Of a stretch of 64,000 nucleotides of DNA, positions 43,493 through 52,119 are shown in pieces (position 1 is the stretch's first letter; each line of letters begins with the position of its first letter). The notes under the pieces are model-generated. The model was not told where the DNA came from. It did not search any database and worked only from the letters and a program-made list of their open reading frames with translations. Both the position numbers and the translations under genes were made by a program. The DNA is taken from positions 4,911,501-4,975,500 of the forward strand of contig JADJRL010000003.1 in NCBI GenBank assembly GCA_016712225.1. Reading direction: 5' to 3'. This DNA is from Candidatus Defluviibacterium haderslevense. GTDB taxonomy: Bacteria > Bacteroidota > Bacteroidia > Chitinophagales > Saprospiraceae.

Positions 43493-44236
43493 ATGAAAAA
43501 ATTACTTAATAAGATAGCTGTAATTACCGGAGGAGCATCCGGAATAGGAAAAGCTACCGTTAAAACTTTTCTGGATCAGGGAGCAAAAGTGGCCATTTGG
43601 GATATTTCTTATGAACGTGCTTTGCAACTTAAAACAGAATTAAATCGACCAGATGAAGATATTAAAGTTTATAAGGTCAATGCCGGGGATTTCCAGGCCG
43701 TTTCGGAAGCAGCTTTAAAAACAAAACAAGATTTTGGAAGAATTGATATCCTCGTCAATAATGCAGGAATTACCAAAGATTCCTCTCTATTGAAAATGAC
43801 GCCTGAACAATGGCAACAAGTGATTGATATCAATTTAACTGGGGTTTTTAATTGTACCAGAGCTATAGCCCCATTCATGGTAGAACAATTAAGTGGTCGC
43901 ATATTAAATGCATCTTCAGTAGTTGGAAAAAATGGTAATTTTGGTCAAACCAATTATGCGGCTTCTAAAGCTGGCGTCATAGCTATGACCCAAACATGGG
44001 CTAAAGAATTAGGAAGAAAAGGAATTACAGTTAATGCTGTTGCCCCTGGATTTATAGCTACTGAAATGGTTCAAGCAATGCCTCCAGAAGTGGTTGCAAA
44101 TATGAAATCTAAAGTTCCCAGCCAGCGATTGGGACTGCCGGAAGAAATAGGAGCACTTTATGCATTTTTAGCTTCAGATGATGCTGCATATATCAATGGT
44201 GCCACTATAAGTATTGATGGCGGAATTTCCCTTTGA
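43493..44236 (+). CDS. SDR family oxidoreductase (FabG-like)
   Basis: 247 residues. NAD(P)-binding TGGASGIGKA, NNAGIT, catalytic Ser in LNASSVVG, YAASK with Tyr and Lys, and the VAPGFIATEMVQ and GATISIDGGISL segments. Closest in form to 3-oxoacyl-ACP reductase FabG, but SDR substrates are hard to tell. Single gene; the next gene, a desaturase, faces the other way, so a lipid role is possible but not shown. Confidence 0.92.
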   Translation: MKKLLNKIAVITGGASGIGKATVKTFLDQGAKVAIWDISYERALQLKTELNRPDEDIKVYKVNAGDFQAVSEAALKTKQDFGRIDILVNNAGITKDSSLLKMTPEQWQQVIDINLTGVFNCTRAIAPFMVEQLSGRILNASSVVGKNGNFGQTNYAASKAGVIAMTQTWAKELGRKGITVNAVAPGFIATEMVQAMPPEVVANMKSKVPSQRLGLPEEIGALYAFLASDDAAYINGATISIDGGISL

Positions 44237-44468
44237 TCATTCAGATTTAATGTTCCTAAGAATAAAATAGACCACATTTTATTCATCATATCATGATGAT
44301 ATTGGCTAAGCTTAAATTAAGAATGTCAAACCGTATTCTTTTAAATGTGTTTGAAAATCCACATACAAAATTACTTTAAAAAGTATAACTTAATTAAAGA
44401 ATCAAAACAGCAATCAGGAATAAATTAAAAATTCAATTCCAATACTGTTTTGTTTATTTTATACTTTA

Positions 44469-45542
44469 TTAATAATTCTTCCCTAAATACTTCAAATGTG
44501 AATAATGGGAAGCAATAGCTTCACTTACTTTCGGGTATTCTATATAAGGAATATTATATTCCTGACAAACTTGCTTAACAATTAGACTCAATTTTGGATA
44601 GTGCACGTGTGATATTTGTGGGAATAAATGGTGCTCTATTTGATAATTCAGACCTCCTGTAAACCAAGAAACAATTTTATTTTTTGTCGCAAAATTAGCT
44701 GTTGTCTTTAATTGATGTTCAACCCAAACATCCTCTACCATACCTGTTTCCATATCATGAAGTGGAAAATGAGCATCCTCCAATACATGAGCTAAACTAA
44801 AAGTAAGACTCAAAACAACACCCGTAGATAACATGTAAACTAAGAATCCTACAACCCATGGTACAAATCCTAAAAAATAAATCGGAATAACAATAAATAT
44901 AAAAAAATGTAAAACTTTAAATCCCCAAAATGACAAATGATCCTTAAGTTTCATTTTCGCAATAGGAATAGGTCCTACTTTACCTAAAAAATATTTTTTA
45001 TAATCTGTAAAAAATATCCAATACAAATAGAGCATAGAATAAGCAAAAATAAAATAGTATTGCTGAAATCTATGGATCTTATAATGTTTTTGATTTTCAC
45101 ATAATCGCAAAAAAGGTTTAGCATCAATGTCATCATCTACCCCATCTATATTAGTATAAGTATGATGAATAACATTGTGTTTGGACTTCCACATAAATAC
45201 ATTGGCTCCCAAGAAATTTAATGACAACCCGGCCAATTCATTAAGCCATTTTTTTGTACTAAAACTTCCATGCGCTCCATCATGCATGACATTAAATCCA
45301 ATGCCTGCAGTTAATAAACCAAAAAGCAAACACTCCAATAGACTTACGACGATATAATCAGAAGTAAAAAACACAAGATGCACATATAATCCTGCGAAGG
45401 ATAAAACCAATATTACAGCTTTCAAATATAAATTAATATTGCCTGTTTGCTTTTTTCCGTTTTCCTCAAAATAATCACTGATACGTTTTCTTAATTCAGT
45501 CCTGAACGTATTCGTTGGATTCAAAAACTTTGGTATAACCAT
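44469..45542 (-). CDS. Fatty acid desaturase (acyl-lipid/front-end type)
   Basis: 357 residues with four or more transmembrane helices and all three His boxes: HDGAH (HX3H), HNVIHH (HX3HH) and QIEHH (QX2HH), the last form typical of front-end and linoleoyl-CoA-type desaturases. These bind a di-iron centre. No cytochrome b5 domain. Likely tunes membrane lipid fluidity. No promoter identified. Confidence 0.92.
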   Translation of the reverse strand: MVIPKFLNPTNTFRTELRKRISDYFEENGKKQTGNINLYLKAVILVLSFAGLYVHLVFFTSDYIVVSLLECLLFGLLTAGIGFNVMHDGAHGSFSTKKWLNELAGLSLNFLGANVFMWKSKHNVIHHTYTNIDGVDDDIDAKPFLRLCENQKHYKIHRFQQYYFIFAYSMLYLYWIFFTDYKKYFLGKVGPIPIAKMKLKDHLSFWGFKVLHFFIFIVIPIYFLGFVPWVVGFLVYMLSTGVVLSLTFSLAHVLEDAHFPLHDMETGMVEDVWVEHQLKTTANFATKNKIVSWFTGGLNYQIEHHLFPQISHVHYPKLSLIVKQVCQEYNIPYIEYPKVSEAIASHYSHLKYLGKNY

Positions 45543-46186
45543 TTGTTTGTTACTATTTTTATTTAATTAATGAATAAAAATGCCTGAAAATTCAACAATT
45601 GAAGATCAACATGTGCTTCCTCAAAACAAGGATTGTTAACGATTGAAGCTATGGATAATCTTTGCCAAGTGTCCATGCAAGATCATCCTCTTAACATAAG
45701 ACCATGTAAATATAGTTCCAAATCATCACAAATGAAGTAATTTAACTAAAAAACATAAGCTTTAAAACAGAACTATTCAACATAAATTATGTACAAAAAT
45801 GATCTCGTTTATATATTATAATAAAAACAAATACATAAATATTTGAAATATAATAAGTAACTAAATGTTAGTTTTGAGTCAATTCGAAAATCTGCTCAGA
45901 ATTTGAGTAAGCATAGTCACACCACATTGCCTAGTTTGATTCACAATAAATACTAAAATTGACATAAAATCCAAAATGAGCCTTCATTTGATACCAGGAT
46001 TCGAGTTATAATGATCAATAATAAGTAAATTGTAAAGTAACTAAAATCAAGTCTAAATCTTCCTCCAATTCCGATTTAAAAAGAGGAAAAACCTTGTCGG
46101 TAGTTAATTATATAAAAGCTAATGTCTTAAAATATTCTACACAAAAGGTCTTCCCTAAAAATAAAATCTTAGTGTTGCCTTAATTT
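45543..46186. other. Long intergenic region, nothing recognised
   Basis: 644 AT-rich bases between the desaturase and the histidine kinase. No ORF of note. A stop (46181-46183) directly precedes the kinase frame, and I see no intact sensor-coding region here, though a heavily decayed one cannot be excluded. Confidence 0.4.
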
Positions 46187-46906
46187 TTGTGTACGGTTTA
46201 CACGCTCTATTATGAAGCCTCAAATTTTTACTATTGGCGTTTATTTCAAATTTCTAAAAATAAATCGATGGTCCAACATTTAATATTACAAGAACGACAA
46301 AGAATAGCTCGGGACATGCATGATGAACTAGGCTCACCCATTTCTGCCATTCAGCTATTGTCTTCCCACATCAAAGCTAAATGCTTTAAAGGACATCAGG
46401 ATATCATCTCCGACATTGAGAAAATTCATGAATCTAGTGTGGAACTAAATCAAAAAATTCATGAAATCATTTGGTCTATGAATGAAAAAGACGATCATCT
46501 CAATTCATTATTAGAATATACCAAAAGATGGTGTTCTAAATTAACATTACAAACTCAAATTCCAATCGTATTTCGCGAAATAAAACTGAACACCAATCCA
46601 GTATTATCAGGAGCGTTTAGAAAAAATATTTATCTAATAATTAAGGAAGCCATTTGTAATTCAATCAAGCACTCAAAAGCTTCAGAAATAAATATCCAAT
46701 TCAGGCTTTATGAATCCCGTAAACTCCGAATTGAAATTCAAGATAATGGTATTGGTTTCCATCAAGATTCAATAGACCTATACGCCAAAGGGAATGGTTT
46801 GTATAATATGAATTACAGAATGAAATCTATTGATGGTACTTGTATTTTATTTTCAAACAGAAGGGGTTGTAGTGTGATTCTCGAAGTAGAACTACCCAAC
46901 ATTTAA
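46187..46906 (+). CDS. HisKA_3-type histidine kinase lacking a sensor region
   Basis: 239 residues from a TTG at 46187, or 212 from the ATG at 46268 (MVQHLILQERQ). ERQRIARDMHDELGSPISAIQLL contains the phospho-accepting His; NIYLIIKEAICNSIKHSKASEINIQF and IEIQDNGIGF, GNGLYNMNYRM are N and G boxes of the ATPase domain. Bacteroidota kinases of this type normally have a long propeller and Y_Y_Y sensor plus a helix before this part; here only YYEASNFYYWRLF might be its end. No response regulator adjoins. Either a truncated orphan or a soluble kinase. Confidence 0.75.
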   Translation: MCTVYTLYYEASNFYYWRLFQISKNKSMVQHLILQERQRIARDMHDELGSPISAIQLLSSHIKAKCFKGHQDIISDIEKIHESSVELNQKIHEIIWSMNEKDDHLNSLLEYTKRWCSKLTLQTQIPIVFREIKLNTNPVLSGAFRKNIYLIIKEAICNSIKHSKASEINIQFRLYESRKLRIEIQDNGIGFHQDSIDLYAKGNGLYNMNYRMKSIDGTCILFSNRRGCSVILEVELPNI

Positions 46907-46994
46907 TTTTATTTATGAAGTTTATCATACCGCTTTTTTGATACGAAAATTCACAAGACAAAATACATTCCTAAACATATATAATAACTTAAAT

Positions 46995-47034
46995 AAAAAA
47001 AGTAATGCATTTAATAAATGCACTACTTTTTTTT
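46995..47034. terminator. Bidirectional terminator
   Basis: AAAAAAGTAATGCATTTA pairs with TAAATGCACTACTTTTTT with one mismatch and ends in a T run on both strands. It sits between two convergent genes (ends at 46906 and 47057). Confidence 0.85.
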
Positions 47035-47056
47035 AATATGAATCAAATTTTTATCT

Positions 47057-47569
47057 TTAATTGATTTTTAAAAACGGTATTTTTATATCATTATTTTGAT
47101 TTCTTAAAATAATAAAATAAATGCCTTCGCTTAAACCAGTAATATCCAAAGCCAATTTATGATGTCCAGAAGTTAATGACTTTCTACCCAAATGTTGGCA
47201 TTCATATCCCATCAAGTTAATGATTTTTAAATCGAATTCTTGAGCTTCTTGTAAATCAATTAATAGAGTTCCATTTTTAGATAATGGATTGGGAACTAAT
47301 CTAACTTCAACATTTGATGTTAATTTAAAATCCGTTGTTTTCACAACCTTACTTCTATACGTCTGCCAAAACCCTTGAGCATTAAAAATATTCGAACCAT
47401 TAGTTAAACCAATGATGGTTTGTCCAATAGTGCCGACCAATTTTAAATTAGCTGAGCTCATTTCAGATGCACCACATCCTATAACTGAACTAGGAATTAC
47501 AGCTTGGGCATTTAAACACCTTTGATTAAAAACATGCATGATTAACATGCTATAAATTAATATTTTCAT
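47057..47569 (-). CDS. Small T9SS-exported protein
   Basis: 170 residues from the ATG at 47569 (long frame reaches 47608). Signal peptide ending near RCLNAQ, then a ~60-residue segment (VIGCGASEMSSANLKLVGTIGQTIIGLTNGSNIFNAQGFWQ) of a kind seen at the front of many short T9SS proteins, and a C-terminal sorting domain (VRLVPNPLSKNGTLLIDL ... SEGIYFIILRNQN). No enzymatic domain. It lies 3' of the S74 repeat protein, 101 bases away. Confidence 0.75.
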   Translation of the reverse strand: MKILIYSMLIMHVFNQRCLNAQAVIPSSVIGCGASEMSSANLKLVGTIGQTIIGLTNGSNIFNAQGFWQTYRSKVVKTTDFKLTSNVEVRLVPNPLSKNGTLLIDLQEAQEFDLKIINLMGYECQHLGRKSLTSGHHKLALDITGLSEGIYFIILRNQNNDIKIPFLKIN

Positions 47570-47670
47570 TTTATACAAATTTAATGAATAGAACATAATA
47601 CAAAACATTTTTACTAGGAGAATATACTTTTATAAACACAATATCTACCTAATTTATTCTCAACAATTCA

Positions 47671-49596
47671 TTAACGTTGAGCCTGTTCCGATGACAACAT
47701 TGCTTTTATTTGCTTCACTTCATTAGCTGTGAATGTATGACCAGATACTTTATGAAGTTTCAATAATTCTATTTCATTTTGTTGTTCTTTGATTGCATTA
47801 ATCAACACTGGAATCAGTCCAATATAATTTACTGACATTAATTTTTCACCATCACTTCCTACTCGCACCAATTCTGGCATGATTTCTTTTAACTCTTGTG
47901 CTATCACTCCTAAATTTCTAAATCCATCATCCATAATAGTGTCCTTCCACTGATACGAATATACATTTAATTTCTTCAATTCTGTCATACCATAATCCAA
48001 TGGTTTGATATCTCTTTTCATTCGCCGGTCAGAGCCATTAAATGCATTTCTTGAACAGAACACGTCTCTCCATCTTAACGAACTTGTACCTAGATCTCTC
48101 GCATTATTTATATCAGGCCTTAAAGTAGAATTTGACATTATCGTATTTGCACCACCATCAGATAAGGCTTCAATAGAACCAAATAAAACCTTCCCTGTTA
48201 AATACAAATCTTTAAATCTAACTCCAGAAGTTCCCAAATCTCTTGCATTTGTTGTAGAGGGTCTGAGCGTACTATTGATTGCAATAGTATTGGAACCTCC
48301 ATCACTTAATGTCTCAGTTGATCCAAAAAATACACTACCTGATAGATGTAAATCCTTAAATTTAGCTCCAGTGGTTCCTAAGTCTCTTGATCCGGATACA
48401 TCCGGTCTGAAGTGACTATTGATTGCAATAGTATTGGCGCCACCATCCACAATTTGTTCTGCAGAACCAAGAAATAATCCTCCTTGCAATCTCAAATTAC
48501 CATTGACATGCAATTTTTGAATTGGAGAAGAAGTGCCAATTCCAACATTACCCGAATTCGAATTAAAAATATTATTTCCTGAATTAGTCCAAGGTCCACC
48601 ACTAATCGAAGATAGATCAACAGAATTACCCTGAGATATGGTCAATTGTTTTGAAATAGTATTAAAACTTAGCGTTTGTAACTCGTTGGTTGGAGAAATA
48701 TCTAATGCAGAAATGGTAATTTTATCTGGACCAGGAGTAACAGTGCTTAATCCAATTCCTGCACCTGCAGATATTTCCAATGGTGGTAAAAATTGCCATT
48801 TGCCATTTCGAAATTTTGGTATAAAATTTTCACTGACACCACTTGTTTTTAATCCAACAAATGATGAACCTAAAAATGGCAACGTAGTAATTACTTGAAA
48901 AATATCGGTATCAAAATTATATTTATTATGTGTGGCCATTTGCCATTTACCACTTCTAAAAACCAAACTTTGTTCCTCCTGAACCCCAGAAGTATTTAAA
49001 TTAATTCCTGTATTTGGACCATTAGGATTCGTAATATTCATCATGCCATCGGTATTCTGAAGATTCGTAATGCCATTTCCAATTTGAGAACTTATAGTTA
49101 TCGTGGACCCAGCTTGATTGACTGTTGTTCCACCACTTCCAACTAAAGAAATATTTCCTTGACTTGAATTAAGGCTGGTCACTACGCCTCCTGCACCAGG
49201 GGCTAATGTCTCAGCTACATTCGCCCTTTCAGCTCTCAACGCATAAGGGGCAGCAGTTAATGCCGTCCTAGGGGATAATTCAGATCCAAAATCTACACTA
49301 ACTCCTAAAAAATAAGCTCGATCAAAATTGATCGAAGTTGTGATTGGATTCACTGATCCAATAATTACGTTAAATATTCCCTTCACAACTGGAACTGTTT
49401 GTGATTCTGTATAAATCGGAACTGCACTGAATAAATTATCATATAATTTTAATGTCAAAGTTCTGTTCCCATCAGGTAAAAGATTCCCTTGATTGTCTGT
49501 AAGCACACCCTGATAGCTGATTAGTCTAGGCACCTGCGCTAAAATGTCTATTGAAAATAATGCAACTATTGCCATACTCAAAAAAATGTTTTTCAT
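47671..49596 (-). CDS. Secreted repeat protein with S74 intramolecular chaperone domain
   Basis: 641 residues from the ATG at 49596 (frame open to 49662); signal peptide ends near DILAQ. N-terminal domain YQGVLTDNQGNLLPDGNRTLTLKLYD is common in Bacteroidota tail-fibre-like surface proteins. The middle is Gly/Asn/Ser-rich with three 48-residue repeats. The last ~115 residues form a peptidase S74 chaperone: SDRRMKRDIKPL contains the Ser and Lys of the self-cleaving dyad, and GVIAQELKEIMPELV the family core, followed by a coiled-coil end. By analogy to phage tail spikes the product should trimerise and release this domain. Confidence 0.85.
   Translation of the reverse strand: MKNIFLSMAIVALFSIDILAQVPRLISYQGVLTDNQGNLLPDGNRTLTLKLYDNLFSAVPIYTESQTVPVVKGIFNVIIGSVNPITTSINFDRAYFLGVSVDFGSELSPRTALTAAPYALRAERANVAETLAPGAGGVVTSLNSSQGNISLVGSGGTTVNQAGSTITISSQIGNGITNLQNTDGMMNITNPNGPNTGINLNTSGVQEEQSLVFRSGKWQMATHNKYNFDTDIFQVITTLPFLGSSFVGLKTSGVSENFIPKFRNGKWQFLPPLEISAGAGIGLSTVTPGPDKITISALDISPTNELQTLSFNTISKQLTISQGNSVDLSSISGGPWTNSGNNIFNSNSGNVGIGTSSPIQKLHVNGNLRLQGGLFLGSAEQIVDGGANTIAINSHFRPDVSGSRDLGTTGAKFKDLHLSGSVFFGSTETLSDGGSNTIAINSTLRPSTTNARDLGTSGVRFKDLYLTGKVLFGSIEALSDGGANTIMSNSTLRPDINNARDLGTSSLRWRDVFCSRNAFNGSDRRMKRDIKPLDYGMTELKKLNVYSYQWKDTIMDDGFRNLGVIAQELKEIMPELVRVGSDGEKLMSVNYIGLIPVLINAIKEQQNEIELLKLHKVSGHTFTANEVKQIKAMLSSEQAQR
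48037..48468 (-). repeat. Three 144-base repeats inside the S74 protein gene
   Basis: Units starting at codons for GSAEQ (48468), GSTET (48324) and GSIEA (48180) are exactly 144 bases apart and encode the shared DGGANTIAIN, RP and RDLGTxGxxFKDLxL pattern. They could vary in number by recombination. Confidence 0.85.
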
Positions 49597-49664
49597 TGAA
49601 TTGATTTTAAAAATTAGTAAATGAATAAAAAAAATATTTTTATCAATTAATAAAATTGACATGG

Positions 49665-49672
49665 CAAAGGTA
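49665..49672 (-). promoter_or_regulatory. -7 element of the S74 protein gene
   Basis: Reads TACCTTTG on the minus strand, matching TAnnTTTG. Start expected near 49658, leader of about 60 bases. Confidence 0.5.
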
Positions 49673-49694
49673 GATTGACATGGATCAGAAAAAT

Positions 49695-49735
49695 TAGGGT
49701 GTTTTTCCCTATTTGTTTAAGGTGATTTTCCTTAA
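49695..49735. promoter_or_regulatory. Tandem inverted-repeat operator candidate
   Basis: TAGGG-N7-CCCTA (49695-49711) and TTAAGG-N7-CCTTAA (49717-49735) share the pattern AxGGTGxTTTTCCxTA, with centres 23 bases apart, about two helical turns. They lie at about -37 to -77 from the predicted start, where an activator would bind. Confidence 0.6.
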
Positions 49736-50139
49736 TTAATTATAATAATCTATATAATAATTATAAAATTTGAGTATTCTCAAGATGAAATACTACTCAA
49801 TTCATTCATAAAAGCAATAGCTATCTAAAAAATCAATTAAGAGTATTTATAATAGAATAAATTTATGTGGTTAAAATTCTGATTTTTAGTATTTGATTAA
49901 ATTTATTTCATGTTTTATATAAATATACTTTTCATAAAACGAATACTTATTACAAGTGAATTTTGTTGTATACGAACGCTTATAATTTTTGCAAAAATAA
50001 TGCAAAAAAAAATTAAAATAACGGCACAATGAATTGATCATCAACTATTGTGAGTTGAATGTTAAATTATTAACTTGATAAGAAAATATAAAGTCCATTA
50101 CAAAGCGATAAATGGACTTATATTATAATGAATCAAATT

Positions 50140-50406
50140 TTAATGATTAAAAATTTTCTTCACCGAATCCCCCTTAAAATTTTCATTTTTTTCATATTCC
50201 ATACCACAAGCTGGACAAACGCCTGGAGCAGCGCTACCGCTTCCTTCACAGTGCATAGGACATATATATGCTGAGGTAAATTCTGGACCAGATTGTTCCT
50301 TTTTTTCAATCATAGGACGAGAAGCATCTTCTTGAACTTTAGGCTTGCATTGGAACGTTGAAAAACTAATACAAACTAAACTGAAGATTAACAGATGTTT
50401 TTTCAT
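50140..50406 (-). CDS. Heavy-metal-binding domain lipoprotein
   Basis: 88 residues with a lipoprotein signal (HLLIFSLVCISFSTFQC). The mature part has YICPMHCEGSGSAAPGVCPACGMEYEK, the CPMH...CPxCGM pattern of the heavy-metal-binding (HMBD) domain, usually found in copper-efflux proteins. Probably binds Cu or a similar metal on the envelope. Sits 3' of proS; no metal transporter adjoins. Confidence 0.85.
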   Translation of the reverse strand: MKKHLLIFSLVCISFSTFQCKPKVQEDASRPMIEKKEQSGPEFTSAYICPMHCEGSGSAAPGVCPACGMEYEKNENFKGDSVKKIFNH

Positions 50407-50452
50407 GATTTATATTTTTAAAGTTTACTTTTTTTATAATATGATTATTAAA

Positions 50453-51922
50453 TCAATACGCTTTTGCAAACAATACTCTGCGCGTAGATGGTTTTCCAGA
50501 AAAAACACAAACACCTGGTTCTTCCTTAGCATCTAAAGGAATACATCTGATCGTTGCCTTGGTTTGTTCTTTAATAGCTTCCTCTGTTTCACTCGTTCCA
50601 TCCCAATGCGCATAAATAAACCCGCCCTTTGTCTCGATAATTTCTTTAAATGAATTCCAATCATCTACTTGGTGAGAATTCGCAGTCCTTAATTCAAGTG
50701 CTCGATTATATAAATGTTGTTGAATATCTACCAACAAATGTTCTACATATTCATTTACTTGGTCTAATGGCACTGATTTCTTTTCCTTGGTATCTCGACG
50801 AGCAATTTCTACTACACCTTGTTCTAAATCTCTAGCTCCTATCCCAATTCTCACAGGGACCCCCTTCAATTCATATTCAGCAAATTTAAATCCAGGTCTA
50901 TTGCGATCATCCATATCATATTTGATCCGAATTCCCTTGGATGATAGGTTGGCTATGATTCGATCGGCAACTTCTTTGATCTCCGGGGCGGGTTTTGGTA
51001 TAGGTACAATAATGACTTGAAGGGGCGCCAATTTAGGTGGCAATACCAAGCCATCATCATCAGAATGGGCCATCACAAGGGCACCAATCAACCGAGTAGA
51101 TACTCCCCATGAAGTGGCATACACAAATTCTTCCTTATTCTGATCATTCAGGAATTTAACCTCAAATGCCTTGGCAAAATTTTGGCCCAAATAATGGGAA
51201 GTACCAGCTTGTAATGCCTTGCCATCTTGCATCATAGCCTCAATGGTGTAAGTTTCTTCCGCTCCGGCAAATCGTTCGTTAGCTGTCTTCACACCTTTGA
51301 TCACCGGCATAGCCATATATTCTTCAGCAAAACGGGCATAAATGTCATGCATTTTTTCAGCCTCCTCGATTGCCTCTACTTCAGAAGCATGAGCGGTATG
51401 CCCTTCTTGCCATAAAAATTCTGTGGTCCTAAGAAATGGCCTGGTCCTCATCTCCCATCGAACCACATTGGCCCATTGGTTGATTAATATGGGTAAGTCG
51501 CGATAAGACTGGATCCAATCTCTGTAAGTATTCCAGATTATAGCCTCGCTCGTTGGTCTCACAATTAACTCTTCTTCAAGTTTAGCTTCGGGATCAACGA
51601 TCAATTTTCCTTTGTTATTTGGATCAGCTTTAAGTCTATAATGGGTAACTATAGCACATTCTTTGGCAAATCCTTCTGCATTCTTTTCCTCAGCTTCAAA
51701 CAAACTTTTAGGTACAAACAATGGAAAATAAGCATTAACATGTCCCGTTTTTTTAAACATATCATCCAGTATATCCCTCATGTTTTCCCACAAGGCATAG
51801 CCATGGGGCTTAATGACCATACACCCACGAACAGCAGACTGATCAGCTAACCCGGATTTATATACCAAGTCATTATACCATTGAGAATAATCACTTTCTC
51901 TGGAAGTTATTTCTTTTGCCAT
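50453..51922 (-). CDS. proS: Prolyl-tRNA synthetase (archaeal/eukaryote-like short form)
   Basis: 489 residues. Class II synthetase motifs: motif 1-like YGYALWENMRDILDDMFKKTGHVNAYFPLFVPKS, motif 2 NVVRWEMRTRPFLRTTEFLWQEGHTAH, motif 3 GVSTRLIGALVMAHSDDDGLVLPP, then an anticodon-binding domain and the C-terminal Zn-binding-like ending in AKAY. This is the short form without the bacterial editing insertion between motifs 2 and 3. Charges tRNA-Pro. Length typical. Confidence 0.95.
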   Translation of the reverse strand: MAKEITSRESDYSQWYNDLVYKSGLADQSAVRGCMVIKPHGYALWENMRDILDDMFKKTGHVNAYFPLFVPKSLFEAEEKNAEGFAKECAIVTHYRLKADPNNKGKLIVDPEAKLEEELIVRPTSEAIIWNTYRDWIQSYRDLPILINQWANVVRWEMRTRPFLRTTEFLWQEGHTAHASEVEAIEEAEKMHDIYARFAEEYMAMPVIKGVKTANERFAGAEETYTIEAMMQDGKALQAGTSHYLGQNFAKAFEVKFLNDQNKEEFVYATSWGVSTRLIGALVMAHSDDDGLVLPPKLAPLQVIIVPIPKPAPEIKEVADRIIANLSSKGIRIKYDMDDRNRPGFKFAEYELKGVPVRIGIGARDLEQGVVEIARRDTKEKKSVPLDQVNEYVEHLLVDIQQHLYNRALELRTANSHQVDDWNSFKEIIETKGGFIYAHWDGTSETEEAIKEQTKATIRCIPLDAKEEPGVCVFSGKPSTRRVLFAKAY

Positions 51923-52057
51923 TTTAAATTAATTTTAACTAAACCTTTATAAACGATTCTTAATCCTTTTGGTCAAACTCTTGAAAATTACTTTAGTTAA
52001 AAAAGTTTAACACAGTGAATTGAATAATTTAATAAGATATTAACCAGTACTCGGGCA

Positions 52058-52065
52058 CAAATGTA
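52058..52065 (-). promoter_or_regulatory. -7 element of proS
   Basis: Reads TACATTTG on the minus strand, about 136 bases before the proS start. No TTG at the expected distance. Confidence 0.4.
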
Positions 52066-52119
52066 ATAAATTGCACTCGATATGAATTTTAATCTAAATA
52101 CTAAAATTTTATATTTATT

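Larger units (their letters stand above)
49597..50139. other. Regulatory and AT-rich spacer upstream of the S74 gene
   Basis: 543 bases. Holds a -7 element and a tandem inverted-repeat operator (described separately); the rest, 49736-50139, is very AT-rich with nothing recognised. Confidence 0.5.

Noticed and set aside
44403..44452. CAAAACAG/CTGTTTTG as a terminator between SDR and desaturase
   Set aside because: Only eight paired bases around a ~34-base AT-rich loop and no clear T run; too weak.
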